A stretch of DNA of 33,955 nt from Pseudomonadota bacterium (GCA_005777235.1 SXND01000036.1:1-33955), one strand, 5' to 3'. Shown: positions 1-8,665, counted from the stretch's first letter. The notes: generated by a model from the sequence alone, not told the origin. Translations and numbers: made by a program.

Positions 1-3000
1 CTGCACCCCGCCGGTATGGCCTTCGAGGGTGCGCAGACACTGGCCCGTCGCCGCCTCCCACACCTTCAGGCTGTGGTCCTGCGACGCCGACAGCACCCGC
101 GTGCCGTCCGGACTCCAGGCACACCCCTGCACCGCGTCGCGATGGCCGTCGAGGGTGCGCAGACACTGGCCCGTGGCCGCGTCCCACACCTTCAGGCTGG
201 CGTCCCATGAGGCCGACAGCAGCCGCGTGCCGTCCGGACTCCAGGCACACCCCTGCACCCCGCCGGTATGGCCTTCGAGGGTGCGCAGACACTGGCCCGT
301 CGCCGCCTCCCACACCTTCAGGCTGTGGTCCCGCGACGCCGACAGCACCCGCGTGCCGTCCGGACTCCAGGCACACCCCTGCACCGCGCTGCGATGGCCA
401 AACAGGATGGTGAGCTGGTCCGGCTGCAGGTCGGGCAGGGGGGGCAGCGTGGGGTTGGTGTGGCGCAGGCTGCCGTGCTGCGCGAAGTCGTTGGGCAGGG
501 TGCTCGGTTCGACCGTGCTGGCGATCCAGCGGCAGTCGTACCACTGCGCCGTGGCGGTGCCGCGCAGGCCGCGCGCCGTGCTGTAGCGCCAGATGGCCGC
601 GGTGAGGTCCGCCCCACTGACGTCGAGGTCGTCGGCCTGCACCTGGTGAAACTCGGCGTCCGTGGCCTGGGTGTGGCTGAGGTTGGCGCCGCTGAGGTCC
701 ACGTGCGTGAAGCGCGTGCCACGTAAGTGCGTGTGCGCCAGGTTGGCCTGGCGCAGCACCAAGGGCTGCTCTGGAGCAGTGCCCTGGAACACCAGCCCGG
801 CCAGATCGGCGCCGTGCAGGTCCACTTGGCGCGGCGTTGGCGTTGGCAGACCCTGTGGGATGGCTCGCAGCCAGTAGCGCAGCGCCAGGTCCGTGGCCGG
901 GGGTTGGTAATGCTCCAACATCTGGCTCAGCGTCTGCAAGGCGCTGTCGCGGCGTGGTGTCGGAGCCAACTCCAGCAACTGGCCCAGGAAATCCAGCGTT
1001 TCCGGTGATGGCAGCGGCAGGTCCCAGCCGCTCGGGGTCCGCTCCACCAGGGCGCGCAGCAGGGCGCGGGCCAAAAAGTATTCCTGCAACGAGGTGTGCG
1101 CAAAGCGAAAGTGCTCCTGGCTGTGGTCCGGGCGCAGCACAAACGTAGCAGTGCGCAGATCCGTTTCAAGCACCGCCGGCGTCTCACGGGCGTAGCGCGT
1201 CTGGAACACCATGTCCTGCGCCAGTCGGGCCCCGAGCCAGTGCCGGACCTGGCGCCACTCCCACTCGCGTGCTCCAGCCCGCCACATGTCCGCCGCCATG
1301 TCTTCCATCAGGCGCTGCTTATCCTCCGGGTCGAAGTGGTGCTTGCCGCCGTCGCGCGCCAGCCAGGCCTCGACCAGCAGGTCGTACAACGTCACGCCCA
1401 GCACCACCTCGCCGCGCGCCCGGCGCTGTTCCAGGGCGCTGATGTGTCCAGCCATCAGCGCCAGCAAGTACGGGCGCTGTGCCAACTCGCTGAGGTTATG
1501 CACCGCGGCGAACAACTCCAGCGCGGCCTCCGCCTGCTCTGCACCGAGCACGCCGCTGAGATATTGCTGGATCTGCGCCTCCTGAAACGGCAGGAGCACC
1601 CAGGCGCGGTAGGTAGCCGGGCGCACGCTGTCGCGGCCCTCCGTGGTCAGCATGGCCTGCTGGGTGCGTAGGGTGGAGAAATAGTGCGAGCGGCACGACA
1701 GGATCAAGCGCCCCGGCTGGCCGCTGGCGGCGCGTTCGCGTCCTGGCGGCAGGGCCTGGAACAGGGTGCGCAGGAAGGCGCGGCCTTGCGACTCATCCAG
1801 ATGCACCAGTTTTTCGTCCAGACCATCGCAAATCAGGATGGCGCCTTCCTGGCGCACCAGACGCAGAATGTCGTCGGCCCGGAATCCCGTGGGCAACGGA
1901 CTCTCCCAGACGCGACTGAGCATTTCTTGCAGCAGCGTCGGCAGCTCTGGCACCTTGCCTTCGTGCACGCTCTGGCTATAGTTACGCAAGTCGAGGAAGA
2001 TCGGCAATGGCACGGCCGCACCCGCCTGGCGCCGCTGCAGCAGGGTGGCGGTGAGTTGCTTGAGCGTCGTGGTCTTGCCCATGCCGTATTCACCCAGCAG
2101 GGCACAGTACGGGGTTTCGGTGGGGTTAGTCGCCCAGGCCAGTAAGGCTTCCAGGGCCACCACGCTGCGCTCGCCGGGCGTATCCGGCGTTGCCGCTTCG
2201 AGGTGGTCGTCCAGGCTGGCGACATCCGCGTGCGAGGGGATGAACTGCTCCAACGCCGCGGCGTCCAGGTTCGCCAGGCGGGTGGCATAGGCATCGAGGT
2301 CCAGCGTCCGGCGCTGGGAACGACGGCGTGGGGGCAGCGCCAGGCTGGGGTCCAGACAGGCCTCCAGTTGCTGCGCCAGGTGCCGCGCAAAGCGGTCTCT
2401 GTGCAGGGACGTACACGCCTCAAAGCTCCGCGTGCCGAGGCGGAACAGGGTTTGCGGCTCCAGACCGTGGAGCTGATGCCGCGCCCCATCCACCTCGCGC
2501 AACACCACCGGTACATGCGGCTTGCTGCCAGCTCGCAGGCCAGCGCTGAGCAAGCTTGTGGCGTCAAAATGCGCCAGCCAGTTCACCGAGAGCAGCTCCA
2601 ACAGCACATCAGCCCGCTGCAGGTAGTCCGCCAGCGTCGCCTCGCGCTCAACGCCGACCGGGAGTACGGCGGTCTGCAAGATGCTCCAGTGGTAGCGCTG
2701 CGTGGCCTGTAGCTCAAGCTGCACCCGCTGCACGAGCTGCGCGGCCAGGGCCTGGTCGCGTGCATCGGGGTCAGCGGCCACCAGGAGCGCCACCGGCTGC
2801 TGCGTCTCCAGCGCCACCACGGCACGGGAATGCACCAGCGTCTGGGGCGGCGGCAGCGTCGCCACTACGCCCTCCGCAAACGCCTCGGCCTGCTCCGTGC
2901 TGCGATCAGCGGCCACGAGCGCGAACCAACAGTGCCGCTGCGCCGGTGGCGTGCGCTTTTTCGTGTCCACGGCCAGCTCCCAGCCCAGGCCGGCCTGCCG

Positions 3001-3237
3001 TGCGGCGTTGTTTAGGCGCTGCCGGAAGGCCCGGAACGCGGTCTGCTGCGTCTGCTGGCTGCCCTCCAGGTGCAGGGCCTCCAGGCAGGCGGCCAGCGTC
3101 ACCGGCCCGGTGCCTGTCGGCCCACATAACGGCAGCAGGCGCTCCAGGCGCTCGGCATCGACCGGGCTGCACACCGCAGACAAGCGGGGCAAGGCGCGTT
3201 GAATATCGACGGCGGAGAGACGGCGGGGCGTTGCCAT
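1..3237 (-). CDS. TIR-like/NACHT/pentapeptide/WD40 signalling NTPase, C-terminus beyond window
   Basis: The frame is open from ATG at 3237 to the window edge (1079 codons seen). GAGGAA lies just before the start, 11 bp after the TIR gene. Residues about 100-310 resemble the neighbouring TIR protein: both carry a 'LHGLE...LF.LG' segment followed by 'RFA..L...LE..LD'. The equivalent of the TIR glutamate motif reads SVNWLAHFD, so a catalytic Glu is not evident. The NACHT domain has Walker A GEYGMGKTT near residue 382, Walker B ILICDGLDE near 465 and a sensor-like LILSCRSHYF near 508. Pentapeptide repeats (A-D/N-L motifs) span about 800-885. Three 42-residue WD40 repeats begin near 950 and continue off the edge. 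Family knowledge: NACHT-WD40 STAND proteins sense a ligand through the propeller and oligomerise to activate an effector, often a TIR. The partner and ligand here are unknown; an antiphage or self/non-self role is inference. Confidence 0.88.
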   Translation of the reverse strand, partial: MATPRRLSAVDIQRALPRLSAVCSPVDAERLERLLPLCGPTGTGPVTLAACLEALHLEGSQQTQQTAFRAFRQRLNNAARQAGLGWELAVDTKKRTPPAQRHCWFALVAADRSTEQAEAFAEGVVATLPPPQTLVHSRAVVALETQQPVALLVAADPDARDQALAAQLVQRVQLELQATQRYHWSILQTAVLPVGVEREATLADYLQRADVLLELLSVNWLAHFDATSLLSAGLRAGSKPHVPVVLREVDGARHQLHGLEPQTLFRLGTRSFEACTSLHRDRFARHLAQQLEACLDPSLALPPRRRSQRRTLDLDAYATRLANLDAAALEQFIPSHADVASLDDHLEAATPDTPGERSVVALEALLAWATNPTETPYCALLGEYGMGKTTTLKQLTATLLQRRQAGAAVPLPIFLDLRNYSQSVHEGKVPELPTLLQEMLSRVWESPLPTGFRADDILRLVRQEGAILICDGLDEKLVHLDESQGRAFLRTLFQALPPGRERAASGQPGRLILSCRSHYFSTLRTQQAMLTTEGRDSVRPATYRAWVLLPFQEAQIQQYLSGVLGAEQAEAALELFAAVHNLSELAQRPYLLALMAGHISALEQRRARGEVVLGVTLYDLLVEAWLARDGGKHHFDPEDKQRLMEDMAADMWRAGAREWEWRQVRHWLGARLAQDMVFQTRYARETPAVLETDLRTATFVLRPDHSQEHFRFAHTSLQEYFLARALLRALVERTPSGWDLPLPSPETLDFLGQLLELAPTPRRDSALQTLSQMLEHYQPPATDLALRYWLRAIPQGLPTPTPRQVDLHGADLAGLVFQGTAPEQPLVLRQANLAHTHLRGTRFTHVDLSGANLSHTQATDAEFHQVQADDLDVSGADLTAAIWRYSTARGLRGTATAQWYDCRWIASTVEPSTLPNDFAQHGSLRHTNPTLPPLPDLQPDQLTILFGHRSAVQGCAWSPDGTRVLSASRDHSLKVWEAATGQCLRTLEGHTGGVQGCAWSPDGTRLLSASWDASLKVWDAATGQCLRTLDGHRDAVQGCAWSPDGTRVLSASQDHSLKVWEAATGQCLRTLEGHTGGVQ
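13..390 (-). repeat. Three near-identical 126-bp WD40-coding repeats
   Basis: Units lie at about 13-138, 139-264 and 265-390, each exactly 126 bp (42 codons). Each encodes GHxxxVQGCAWSPDGTR, then LLSAS or VLSAS, then xDxSLKVWxAATGQCLRTL. Units one and three differ at only a few bases, which is far closer than typical WD40 blades of an old propeller. Variation sits mainly at the loop positions (WDA/RDH/QDH and GG/DA/SA). The array continues beyond the left edge. Confidence 0.92.
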
Positions 3238-3248
3238 AGACGTGTTCC

Positions 3249-3728
3249 TCAGTCATGCAGGCCCAGCGTATCGAGGCGCTCCTCGATCCGGGCGAATAGG
3301 GTGGCGGCAAAGCGGCTACGCAGCACTGGGGTGCGGCACTCGAAGAACGATTGCTGTCCCCCCAGGGAGAAGATCTGGTAGCGCTCCAGCCCATGCAGAT
3401 CGTGAAGCTGGAGGTTCAGCGGCTTGAGGAGCACCGGCACCACGGGCTGCGCGGGCCGCTCCATGAGGCGCGGCAGCTCGTGTTCGGTGATGTACGTGGA
3501 GTGTAAGAAAGCTGGGGTGAGGAGCAGCAAGCCCCCGTTACTGCTGTCCAGGGCCTGCTGGATGGTGTCATGCCAGGGCGCCCCCAGCGGAATGGCGGTA
3601 TCGAGCCACGTGCTGTAGTCATAGCGCCGCGAGGGGGCGGTTTGCTCCTGGAAATGCTCCATAAAACACTGCGCCAAGCGGGCATCGCGGCGCGGATAGG
3701 ATACGAAGAAAGTGATGGGGACAGCCAT
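3249..3728 (-). CDS. Stand-alone TIR domain protein
   Basis: 159 residues that are almost entirely one TIR domain. The first strand and box 1 read FFVSYPRRD (7-15). WLDTAIPLGAPWHDTIQQALDSS (41-63) matches the region where TIRs carry D...I..G..W...I..A...S. STYITEHELPRL (77-88) places E82 or E84 at the usual NADase glutamate. The ATG at 3728 is preceded by GGAGG five bases upstream, so it is preferred over an in-frame GTG at 3740. No signal peptide or membrane segment is seen. It is the first gene of a pair with the NACHT protein, whose N-terminus looks like a degenerate copy of the same fold. Expected role from TIR biology: NAD+ cleavage or nucleotide signalling when released or clustered by the NACHT partner. 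That role is inferred. Confidence 0.85.
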   Translation of the reverse strand: MAVPITFFVSYPRRDARLAQCFMEHFQEQTAPSRRYDYSTWLDTAIPLGAPWHDTIQQALDSSNGGLLLLTPAFLHSTYITEHELPRLMERPAQPVVPVLLKPLNLQLHDLHGLERYQIFSLGGQQSFFECRTPVLRSRFAATLFARIEERLDTLGLHD

Positions 3729-3828
3729 GGCGACCTCCACAAGCCGTCAGCACGAGCCATGATCGCGGAGAGATTTTTATGAATGCTAACGATTTATGCG
3801 ATGTGTGTCAAGCGCGTTGATGTGTGTC

Positions 3829-3867
3829 CCGCCGGCCGGCGCGGGGATGACGGCGTCCCCTCTGCCC
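3829..3867 (-). terminator. Possible stem-loops after the metal-transport operon
   Basis: Just past the permease stop, the minus strand has a hairpin with GGGGA and TCCCC arms (3843-3860), followed by the self-complementary GCCGGCCGGC (3831-3840). There is no T-run, so this is at best a Rho-type or weak terminator. The rest of 3729-3867 must hold the TIR gene promoter, but I see no convincing -35/-10 pair. Confidence 0.3.
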
Positions 3868-4719
3868 TTAACGCCCCGGCCGTCGCCAGCCCCAGCTCAG
3901 GACGAGCGCGCCGCTCAACAGGGCCACCGTCATCTGGGCTGGCGGCGTATCCATGGCATCGGCCACGAGGCAACCCAGCCCGCTGAGGCCGAGGGCAATG
4001 AGGGGGGCGACGAGAAACAGGGGGCGCACGGCGCGGCAGAGATTTTTCGCGATCAGGGCCGGCAGGACAAGACACCCAAAGGTATACACCATCCCTGAGG
4101 CGCGCAGAGACAGGCCCACGACCAGACCGAGCCACAGCGCCAGCCCCAAGCGCCAGCGTCGCGCCCGCAGGCCGGCAGCCAGGGCCATGGACGGATCGAG
4201 GGCCAGTAAGAGGAGCTGGCGCTGCCAGAGTATCAAGGCCACGCCGGTGGCCAGGACACAGGCAGCGAAGAGCCACAGATCCGTCACGGTGGCGCCGATC
4301 AGGCTCGACGACAGCAGGCGCTGGATTTCCGCTAGGCCGTGTGGGCTGTGCGCCACCAGCAAGACGGCACCACTGGCGGAGGTGAGGAAGACCCAGCCGG
4401 TGAGCGCTTCAGGACTCTCCCCTGTCCGTGGGCGGGGGTGGGTCGTGGCGTAGGCTGCGAGCATCGCGCCCCCCACTGCCAGCGCGTTGAGGGCACTATC
4501 GGTGTGCAGCCAGCGCAGGGCCTCGTGCGGCAGGAGGGTGCGCCCGAGTAACCCCGCAGCGATCCCCAGGGTCGCGGCTTGCGAGACGGCAGCGCCCAGG
4601 AAGATCTGCTCCCGGGCCACCACCAGCACGCCAACCGTGGCGAGGAGCACGCTGATCAGCCAGGCGGTCAGATAGGCGTGGGCGAACAGCGGCCACGAGG
4701 CGAGAAAGCTCGTGATCAC
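3868..4719 (-). CDS. Metal ABC transporter permease (ABC-3 family, ZnuB/MntB-like)
   Basis: 283 residues and very hydrophobic, with about eight membrane helices from 'FAHAYLTAWLISVLLATVG' to the C-terminal 'ALLSGALVLSWGW'. The segment containing FLGAAVSQAATLGIA is typical of the ABC-3 family, which moves Zn2+ or Mn2+ through the inner membrane. It starts with GTG overlapping the ATPase stop by four bases (GTGA), which implies translational coupling. Length matches the family. Together with the ATPase and the binding protein it forms a complete importer. Zinc is favoured over manganese because of the histidine-rich sites in the binding protein, but the metal is not proven. Confidence 0.9.
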   Translation of the reverse strand: MITSFLASWPLFAHAYLTAWLISVLLATVGVLVVAREQIFLGAAVSQAATLGIAAGLLGRTLLPHEALRWLHTDSALNALAVGGAMLAAYATTHPRPRTGESPEALTGWVFLTSASGAVLLVAHSPHGLAEIQRLLSSSLIGATVTDLWLFAACVLATGVALILWQRQLLLLALDPSMALAAGLRARRWRLGLALWLGLVVGLSLRASGMVYTFGCLVLPALIAKNLCRAVRPLFLVAPLIALGLSGLGCLVADAMDTPPAQMTVALLSGALVLSWGWRRPGR

Positions 4720-5486
4720 GAGCCTGCTCCCGCGCGTGTGACGCGCATGGTTGCCGTACCGGTGGCGTCGTGCTGCACCGCCACGGCCGTGCCGTACACG
4801 CTGGCCAGGACCTGCGGGGTCAGTACCTCAGCCACGGGGCCAGCCATCCCGCGACCATTGGCGAGGAGGAGGAGATGCGTGGCATAGCGCATCATGAGGG
4901 GCAGATCGTGCGTGACACAGAACACCGTGACGCCCTGGTCGCGCTGCAAGGTCGCGAGACAGTCGAGTACGGCCTCCGTGGTTGGGGGATCGAAGCTGCT
5001 AGTCGGCTCATCGAGCAAGAGGAGTTGCGGGCGACGCACCAGCGCGCGGGCCACCAGGGCGCGTTGTTGCTGGCCCCCGGAGAGGGACCAATAATCGCGT
5101 CGGGCCAGGCCATCCAGGCCAACACGGGCTAAGGCCCAGTGCAGATGCGCCTGGCGCTCACGACGACGCTGCGTCGTGCCGACGGTGCCGAGGAGGACAA
5201 ATTCGCGTACGGTCGTGGGCAGGGTAGGGTTGAGGTCGCAGCGTTGGGGTACAAAGCCCACGCTGCGTTGCCCCTCCAAGGCGGGATGGCGCCAGAGCTG
5301 GCCCTGCTGTGGCACCAGGGCCCCGAGCAGGGTGCGCAGCACGGTAGTTTTGCCGGCGCCGTTGAGGCCGAGGCAAAACCAGAATTCGCCAGGGCCAAGC
5401 GTCAGGGACAGATCGCGCAACACCGGACGCTGCGCGTATCCCAGCGTCAGGGCGGTGGCTTGGACCAACGGCGCGGGAGCGTGCAT
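4716..5486 (-). CDS. Metal ABC transporter ATP-binding protein (ZnuC-like)
   Basis: 256 residues with a complete ABC ATPase core: Walker A GLNGAGKTT (40-48), Q-loop Gln81, signature LSGGQ (135-139), Walker B LLLLDEP (155-161) and switch His193 (VTHDLP). It powers metal import by the adjacent permease. The gap to the binding-protein gene upstream is nine bases, and its stop overlaps the permease start. The Shine-Dalgarno is weak (AGGAT), consistent with coupled translation in one operon. Confidence 0.92.
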   Translation of the reverse strand: MHAPAPLVQATALTLGYAQRPVLRDLSLTLGPGEFWFCLGLNGAGKTTVLRTLLGALVPQQGQLWRHPALEGQRSVGFVPQRCDLNPTLPTTVREFVLLGTVGTTQRRRERQAHLHWALARVGLDGLARRDYWSLSGGQQQRALVARALVRRPQLLLLDEPTSSFDPPTTEAVLDCLATLQRDQGVTVFCVTHDLPLMMRYATHLLLLANGRGMAGPVAEVLTPQVLASVYGTAVAVQHDATGTATMRVTRAGAGS

Positions 5487-5495
5487 AGGCAGATC

Positions 5496-6554
5496 CTAAC
5501 GCTGGGGCGCGCTGGCGAGCGCGGCGACGAGTTGACGGACATTGTAATCGACCATGCCGAGGTAGGTCTCTGTCCCAGGCCGGGCGCCGACTTGATGCGC
5601 CATCGGCACGACGCGGACCCCTGTCTGCTGGGCCAGGAACTGGGCGTGGCGCGGATCATAATACGCCGAAGCCAGCAGCACGCCAATACGTTCCGCCCGC
5701 ATGGTCTGCACCAGGGCCTGCAGATGCTTCGTCGTCGGTGGCACGCCTGGTTTGGGCTCCAACAAGCCACGCACGGTCAGACCAAAACGCTGAGCCACAT
5801 ACGGCCACAGGTCGTGATCCACCACCACGGCCGTGCCGTGGTATGGCAAGAGCTGCCCCAGCCAGCCACCGAGGAGGGCGCTCTCCTGTTGGGCCTGGAG
5901 GAATGCGCCTAACCGCCCATGCTGGAACAACAAGGCGAGTTTGCTGGCCTCATACTTCTGCGCCAGCGCCTCACCGACGAGGGCGACACCAAGGCGTTGC
6001 TGGAAGGCATGGTAACGGGCCGCAAAGGTGGACTGCTGGTCGGGACGCAGGGTGCTAAACGTCTCGCGCAGATGTTGCGCCACGCGCAACCCTTGCAACG
6101 GATCGAGTAGGTAGTGTGGATTGCCCCCCGCATGCACATCGCCCATGCTGCGGTCGACCGGCCCGGTCGGCACTGCGAGCGGCGTAATCACCGCGCTGGC
6201 GTCAATATAACCCGGAGCCCCAGGAAGAATCCTGCTATTACGCGCCTGTTGCAGCAACACGGGCGCCCAGCCAGTTTCGAGTTCCAAGCCGGTCTGGAGA
6301 TACACGTCCGCCTGGCTCAGTGCCTTCACGAAACTGGGCTTGGCTTCCACAAAGTGGGGGTCTTCCGTCCCCTTTGCGCATACCACCACGCTCACCTGCT
6401 CACCACCAATCTCCTGCGCCAACGTGCCCAGGTCAGGAACTGTTGCCACCACGCGCAGCGGCGCGGCTTGGGCCCAGACCAGGGAGAGGCCAGCGCTCCC
6501 GAGGCACCAGCACAAGATTAGATAACTGATCTGACGTATGACGCTTGCCTGCAT
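5496..6554 (-). CDS. Periplasmic metal-binding protein (ZnuA-like, cluster A-I)
   Basis: 352 residues with an N-terminal signal (hydrophobic YLILCWCLGSAGLSLVW, predicted cleavage after AQA, about residue 30). Candidate metal ligands match the cluster A-I pattern: His67 in DPHF, His147 in GNPHY followed by LLDP, His247 in DHDLW, and an acidic residue at Asp300 in AYYDPRH. The short loop GDVHAGG before His147 is poorer in His/Asp than in many ZnuA proteins. GAGGAGGA precedes the ATG. It delivers Zn2+ or Mn2+ to the permease encoded two genes downstream. Confidence 0.9.
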   Translation of the reverse strand: MQASVIRQISYLILCWCLGSAGLSLVWAQAAPLRVVATVPDLGTLAQEIGGEQVSVVVCAKGTEDPHFVEAKPSFVKALSQADVYLQTGLELETGWAPVLLQQARNSRILPGAPGYIDASAVITPLAVPTGPVDRSMGDVHAGGNPHYLLDPLQGLRVAQHLRETFSTLRPDQQSTFAARYHAFQQRLGVALVGEALAQKYEASKLALLFQHGRLGAFLQAQQESALLGGWLGQLLPYHGTAVVVDHDLWPYVAQRFGLTVRGLLEPKPGVPPTTKHLQALVQTMRAERIGVLLASAYYDPRHAQFLAQQTGVRVVPMAHQVGARPGTETYLGMVDYNVRQLVAALASAPQR

Positions 6555-6568
6555 GGTTGAGTCCTCCT

Positions 6569-8086
6569 CTAGTATTTGTGCGCCGGATGCGCACCGTAGA
6601 GGATTTCCAACCCCAACCAGACGGAGTGGGCCTCGCGCTGGCTCAGGTGTTGCGCATGGTCGTAGTTGTATTGTAAGCGTAGGCGAGAAAATTCTGAAGG
6701 CTGCCAGGCCAGGAGGGGCGAGACCCGGTAGCGGGTATCACGAAACGGGTCCTCCGGGCGCCCAGCCACGCTGGGACCACTGCCCCGGGCATAGTCAAAG
6801 CGCAGCCCCGCCGCCCAACCGGGATGAAAGCCGTACAGAACCTGGGTGTAGAGGCCCCAGTCGTGGAGCGTGCGTCGCGGCAGGAGGAGTGGCTGGCCGT
6901 CCGCGTCGAGGACTTCTGGGAGTTCCGCCTGATCAGCACGATAATCGCGTTGCATGATTTCCGTCTGCCAGAGCACAAACGGCCAGCCGCGGAAGTGGGT
7001 AGTGGGACGCCAGCGCACTTTGAGGTCCCCGCCATAGATGGTCGTACGGCCCCGTGGACCCGAGGCGTTGGGGCCAAACACTGCCGAGCCACCGACCTGG
7101 GCACTGAGTGCGGGGGTGAGGTTGAAGAATTGTTCCAGGCGCACGTTGTAGAGCAAATCCTCAGGATTGCTGACGCCGCGCTCCACAAAGGGCCGACCAG
7201 CCACGCCGCGCTCTGCAAAGAATTCGGCGCTGGCCAGGAAACTCGCCATGGTCTCCCCCCCGGCGTTCTGCGCTCCGAGGTACAGTTGCGCAAACCACGG
7301 CACCGGCACTAACCACCCCAGACGCCCCCCGGCTTGGCGCATGCCATCCGGACCAAAGAGCCGCGCATTGATCACCGACTGATCGAGCCAAGCCCAGGCG
7401 TGCGGGTGGGTAGGGTTGAGCAGGCCAAATTCGGTGAAAAAAAAGCCGGCTTTGGCCTGCAGCCCCAGGGGTAAGCTCTGGGTGGTCAGGAAGGCTTCTT
7501 CCAGTTCCACCGTGGTTTCGCCACTGAGCGGATCGACGAAGAATGCGATATGCGTTTCGCCGTTGAAATAGGGATCCACGGCGCCGCTCAGCGACAGTTC
7601 GACGTTTTGGAGCGTGAAGCCGTTCTTGCGCGGATCGTGGCCCCCGCCCTGCAAGCCTTGCAGCGCCGCGTCCCCCACGCTGGAGCCCCCAGCAGCGGCC
7701 AGAATGTCCACGGAGATGTCGATCAACCGGAACTGGGTTCCGCCCAGACGCCGAGCCGCCAGCGCCGAGGATGGGGTGGCGGGTGGTGGGGCGGCTTGCG
7801 CTGGTGCCGGTACGTGCTGGAGGGCCCGCTCCAGCGGGTCCACCGGCGTCTGGCTCGGAGCTGCCGGAGCAGACTGCAGGCGGTCGAGCCGTTGCTGAAG
7901 TTCTTCGAGCTGCTGCTTGGTGTCGCTTTCACGCCGTTGCAGCTCTTCCAATTGTTTTTTGAGCGTCTTGATCTCTGCCCGTGACGGTTGGGTCAGGCCC
8001 TCAGACGCTAGGGACAACAGGGTGAGCGGGAGCAGCGAGCTGAGTAGGCGCTGCGTGAGTCTGGATCGCAAGAATAGTGTGCCCAT
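6569..8086 (-). CDS. Outer-membrane beta-barrel protein with N-terminal coiled coil
   Basis: 505 residues from the ATG at 8086, which has AGGGAGGA six bases upstream; an in-frame ATG at 8161 lacks such a site. There is a signal peptide, then a coiled coil (about residues 40-70, rich in KKQLEELQ and QQRLDRLQ), a Pro/Ala linker, and a long region of alternating polar/aromatic strands ending LGLEILYGAHPAHKY. It lacks a TonB box and plug domain, so it looks like a porin-type barrel rather than a TonB receptor. Position inside the metal operon, 14 bp upstream of the binding-protein start, suggests outer-membrane passage of the same metal. I do not recognise a named family with certainty. Confidence 0.7.
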   Translation of the reverse strand: MGTLFLRSRLTQRLLSSLLPLTLLSLASEGLTQPSRAEIKTLKKQLEELQRRESDTKQQLEELQQRLDRLQSAPAAPSQTPVDPLERALQHVPAPAQAAPPPATPSSALAARRLGGTQFRLIDISVDILAAAGGSSVGDAALQGLQGGGHDPRKNGFTLQNVELSLSGAVDPYFNGETHIAFFVDPLSGETTVELEEAFLTTQSLPLGLQAKAGFFFTEFGLLNPTHPHAWAWLDQSVINARLFGPDGMRQAGGRLGWLVPVPWFAQLYLGAQNAGGETMASFLASAEFFAERGVAGRPFVERGVSNPEDLLYNVRLEQFFNLTPALSAQVGGSAVFGPNASGPRGRTTIYGGDLKVRWRPTTHFRGWPFVLWQTEIMQRDYRADQAELPEVLDADGQPLLLPRRTLHDWGLYTQVLYGFHPGWAAGLRFDYARGSGPSVAGRPEDPFRDTRYRVSPLLAWQPSEFSRLRLQYNYDHAQHLSQREAHSVWLGLEILYGAHPAHKY

Positions 8087-8210
8087 GTGGTATCCTCCCT
8101 CAGATAGACTACGGCGCAGACGCTGGCCGCGTGCGTGCAACGCCCAGTCAAAGGGGCGCATGGCGGACGCACGTAGGGCACAGCGATGAGCGTACGATAT
8201 GTCGAGTGGA

Positions 8211-8636
8211 TTAACCGAGGGCTGGTGGGGCGCGGGGCGCGCCGGGGGTCAGTGCGGGACTCGCCGGGCAGAGCAGCAACGGCAGGTGGAAGGCACGAGG
8301 CTCGTCAAGCCCTCCCACGCTGATGCTGGCGAAACCGAGCAGTGGTCGCGCCTGGCTGAGGATCTGACAGATGGGACACAGGAATGGATTGTGGCCTACG
8401 TCCTGGGAGGCCGTAGGCCCCTGTAAGGTCGCTCCGGTACCAGACTGGGTCTGCAGCTGGAGTAACGTCTCGCTGACCGCCGGATACGCGCCAGAATGCT
8501 CCAAGGTATGCAGCACGGGCAAGGCGAGCATGGTCGCCAGGGCAAGTAGACACGCCACAGCCCCCCAGGATTGGGCTGACAGGCGCCCTCCCCTTGGCTG
8601 ACGGTCGTATCGAGATGACGTGCTACCCTGGCGCAT
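8211..8636 (-). CDS. Small secreted/membrane-anchored CPIC protein (DUF2946-like)
   Basis: 141 residues. Arg-rich N-terminus, one hydrophobic segment (SWGAVACLLALATMLALPVLHTL, about 22-44), then a loop with HNPFLCPICQIL, and a second hydrophobic, proline-rich end. This arrangement resembles DUF2946-type proteins found with metal-uptake genes, where His and a Cys pair may touch the metal. The ATG is preceded by GGAGG six bases upstream. It is the first gene of the metal operon, directly behind the promoter at 8666-8694. Function unproven; it could be a chaperone, a sensor or a metal carrier. Confidence 0.6.
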   Translation of the reverse strand: MRQGSTSSRYDRQPRGGRLSAQSWGAVACLLALATMLALPVLHTLEHSGAYPAVSETLLQLQTQSGTGATLQGPTASQDVGHNPFLCPICQILSQARPLLGFASISVGGLDEPRAFHLPLLLCPASPALTPGAPRAPPALG

Positions 8637-8665
8637 CAGAAGCCTCCAGAAAGTTCAGTGCCATA

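Noticed and set aside
16..726. Long plus-strand frames across the WD40 region
   Set aside because: They are antisense shadows of the repeat-coding minus strand; their repeated, arginine-rich products have no start sites or domains.
4708..4723. Perfect 16-bp palindrome GCTCGTGATCACGAGC
   Set aside because: It spans the coding overlap of the ATPase and permease genes; the GTGA overlap and codon choice explain it and no regulatory context is visible.
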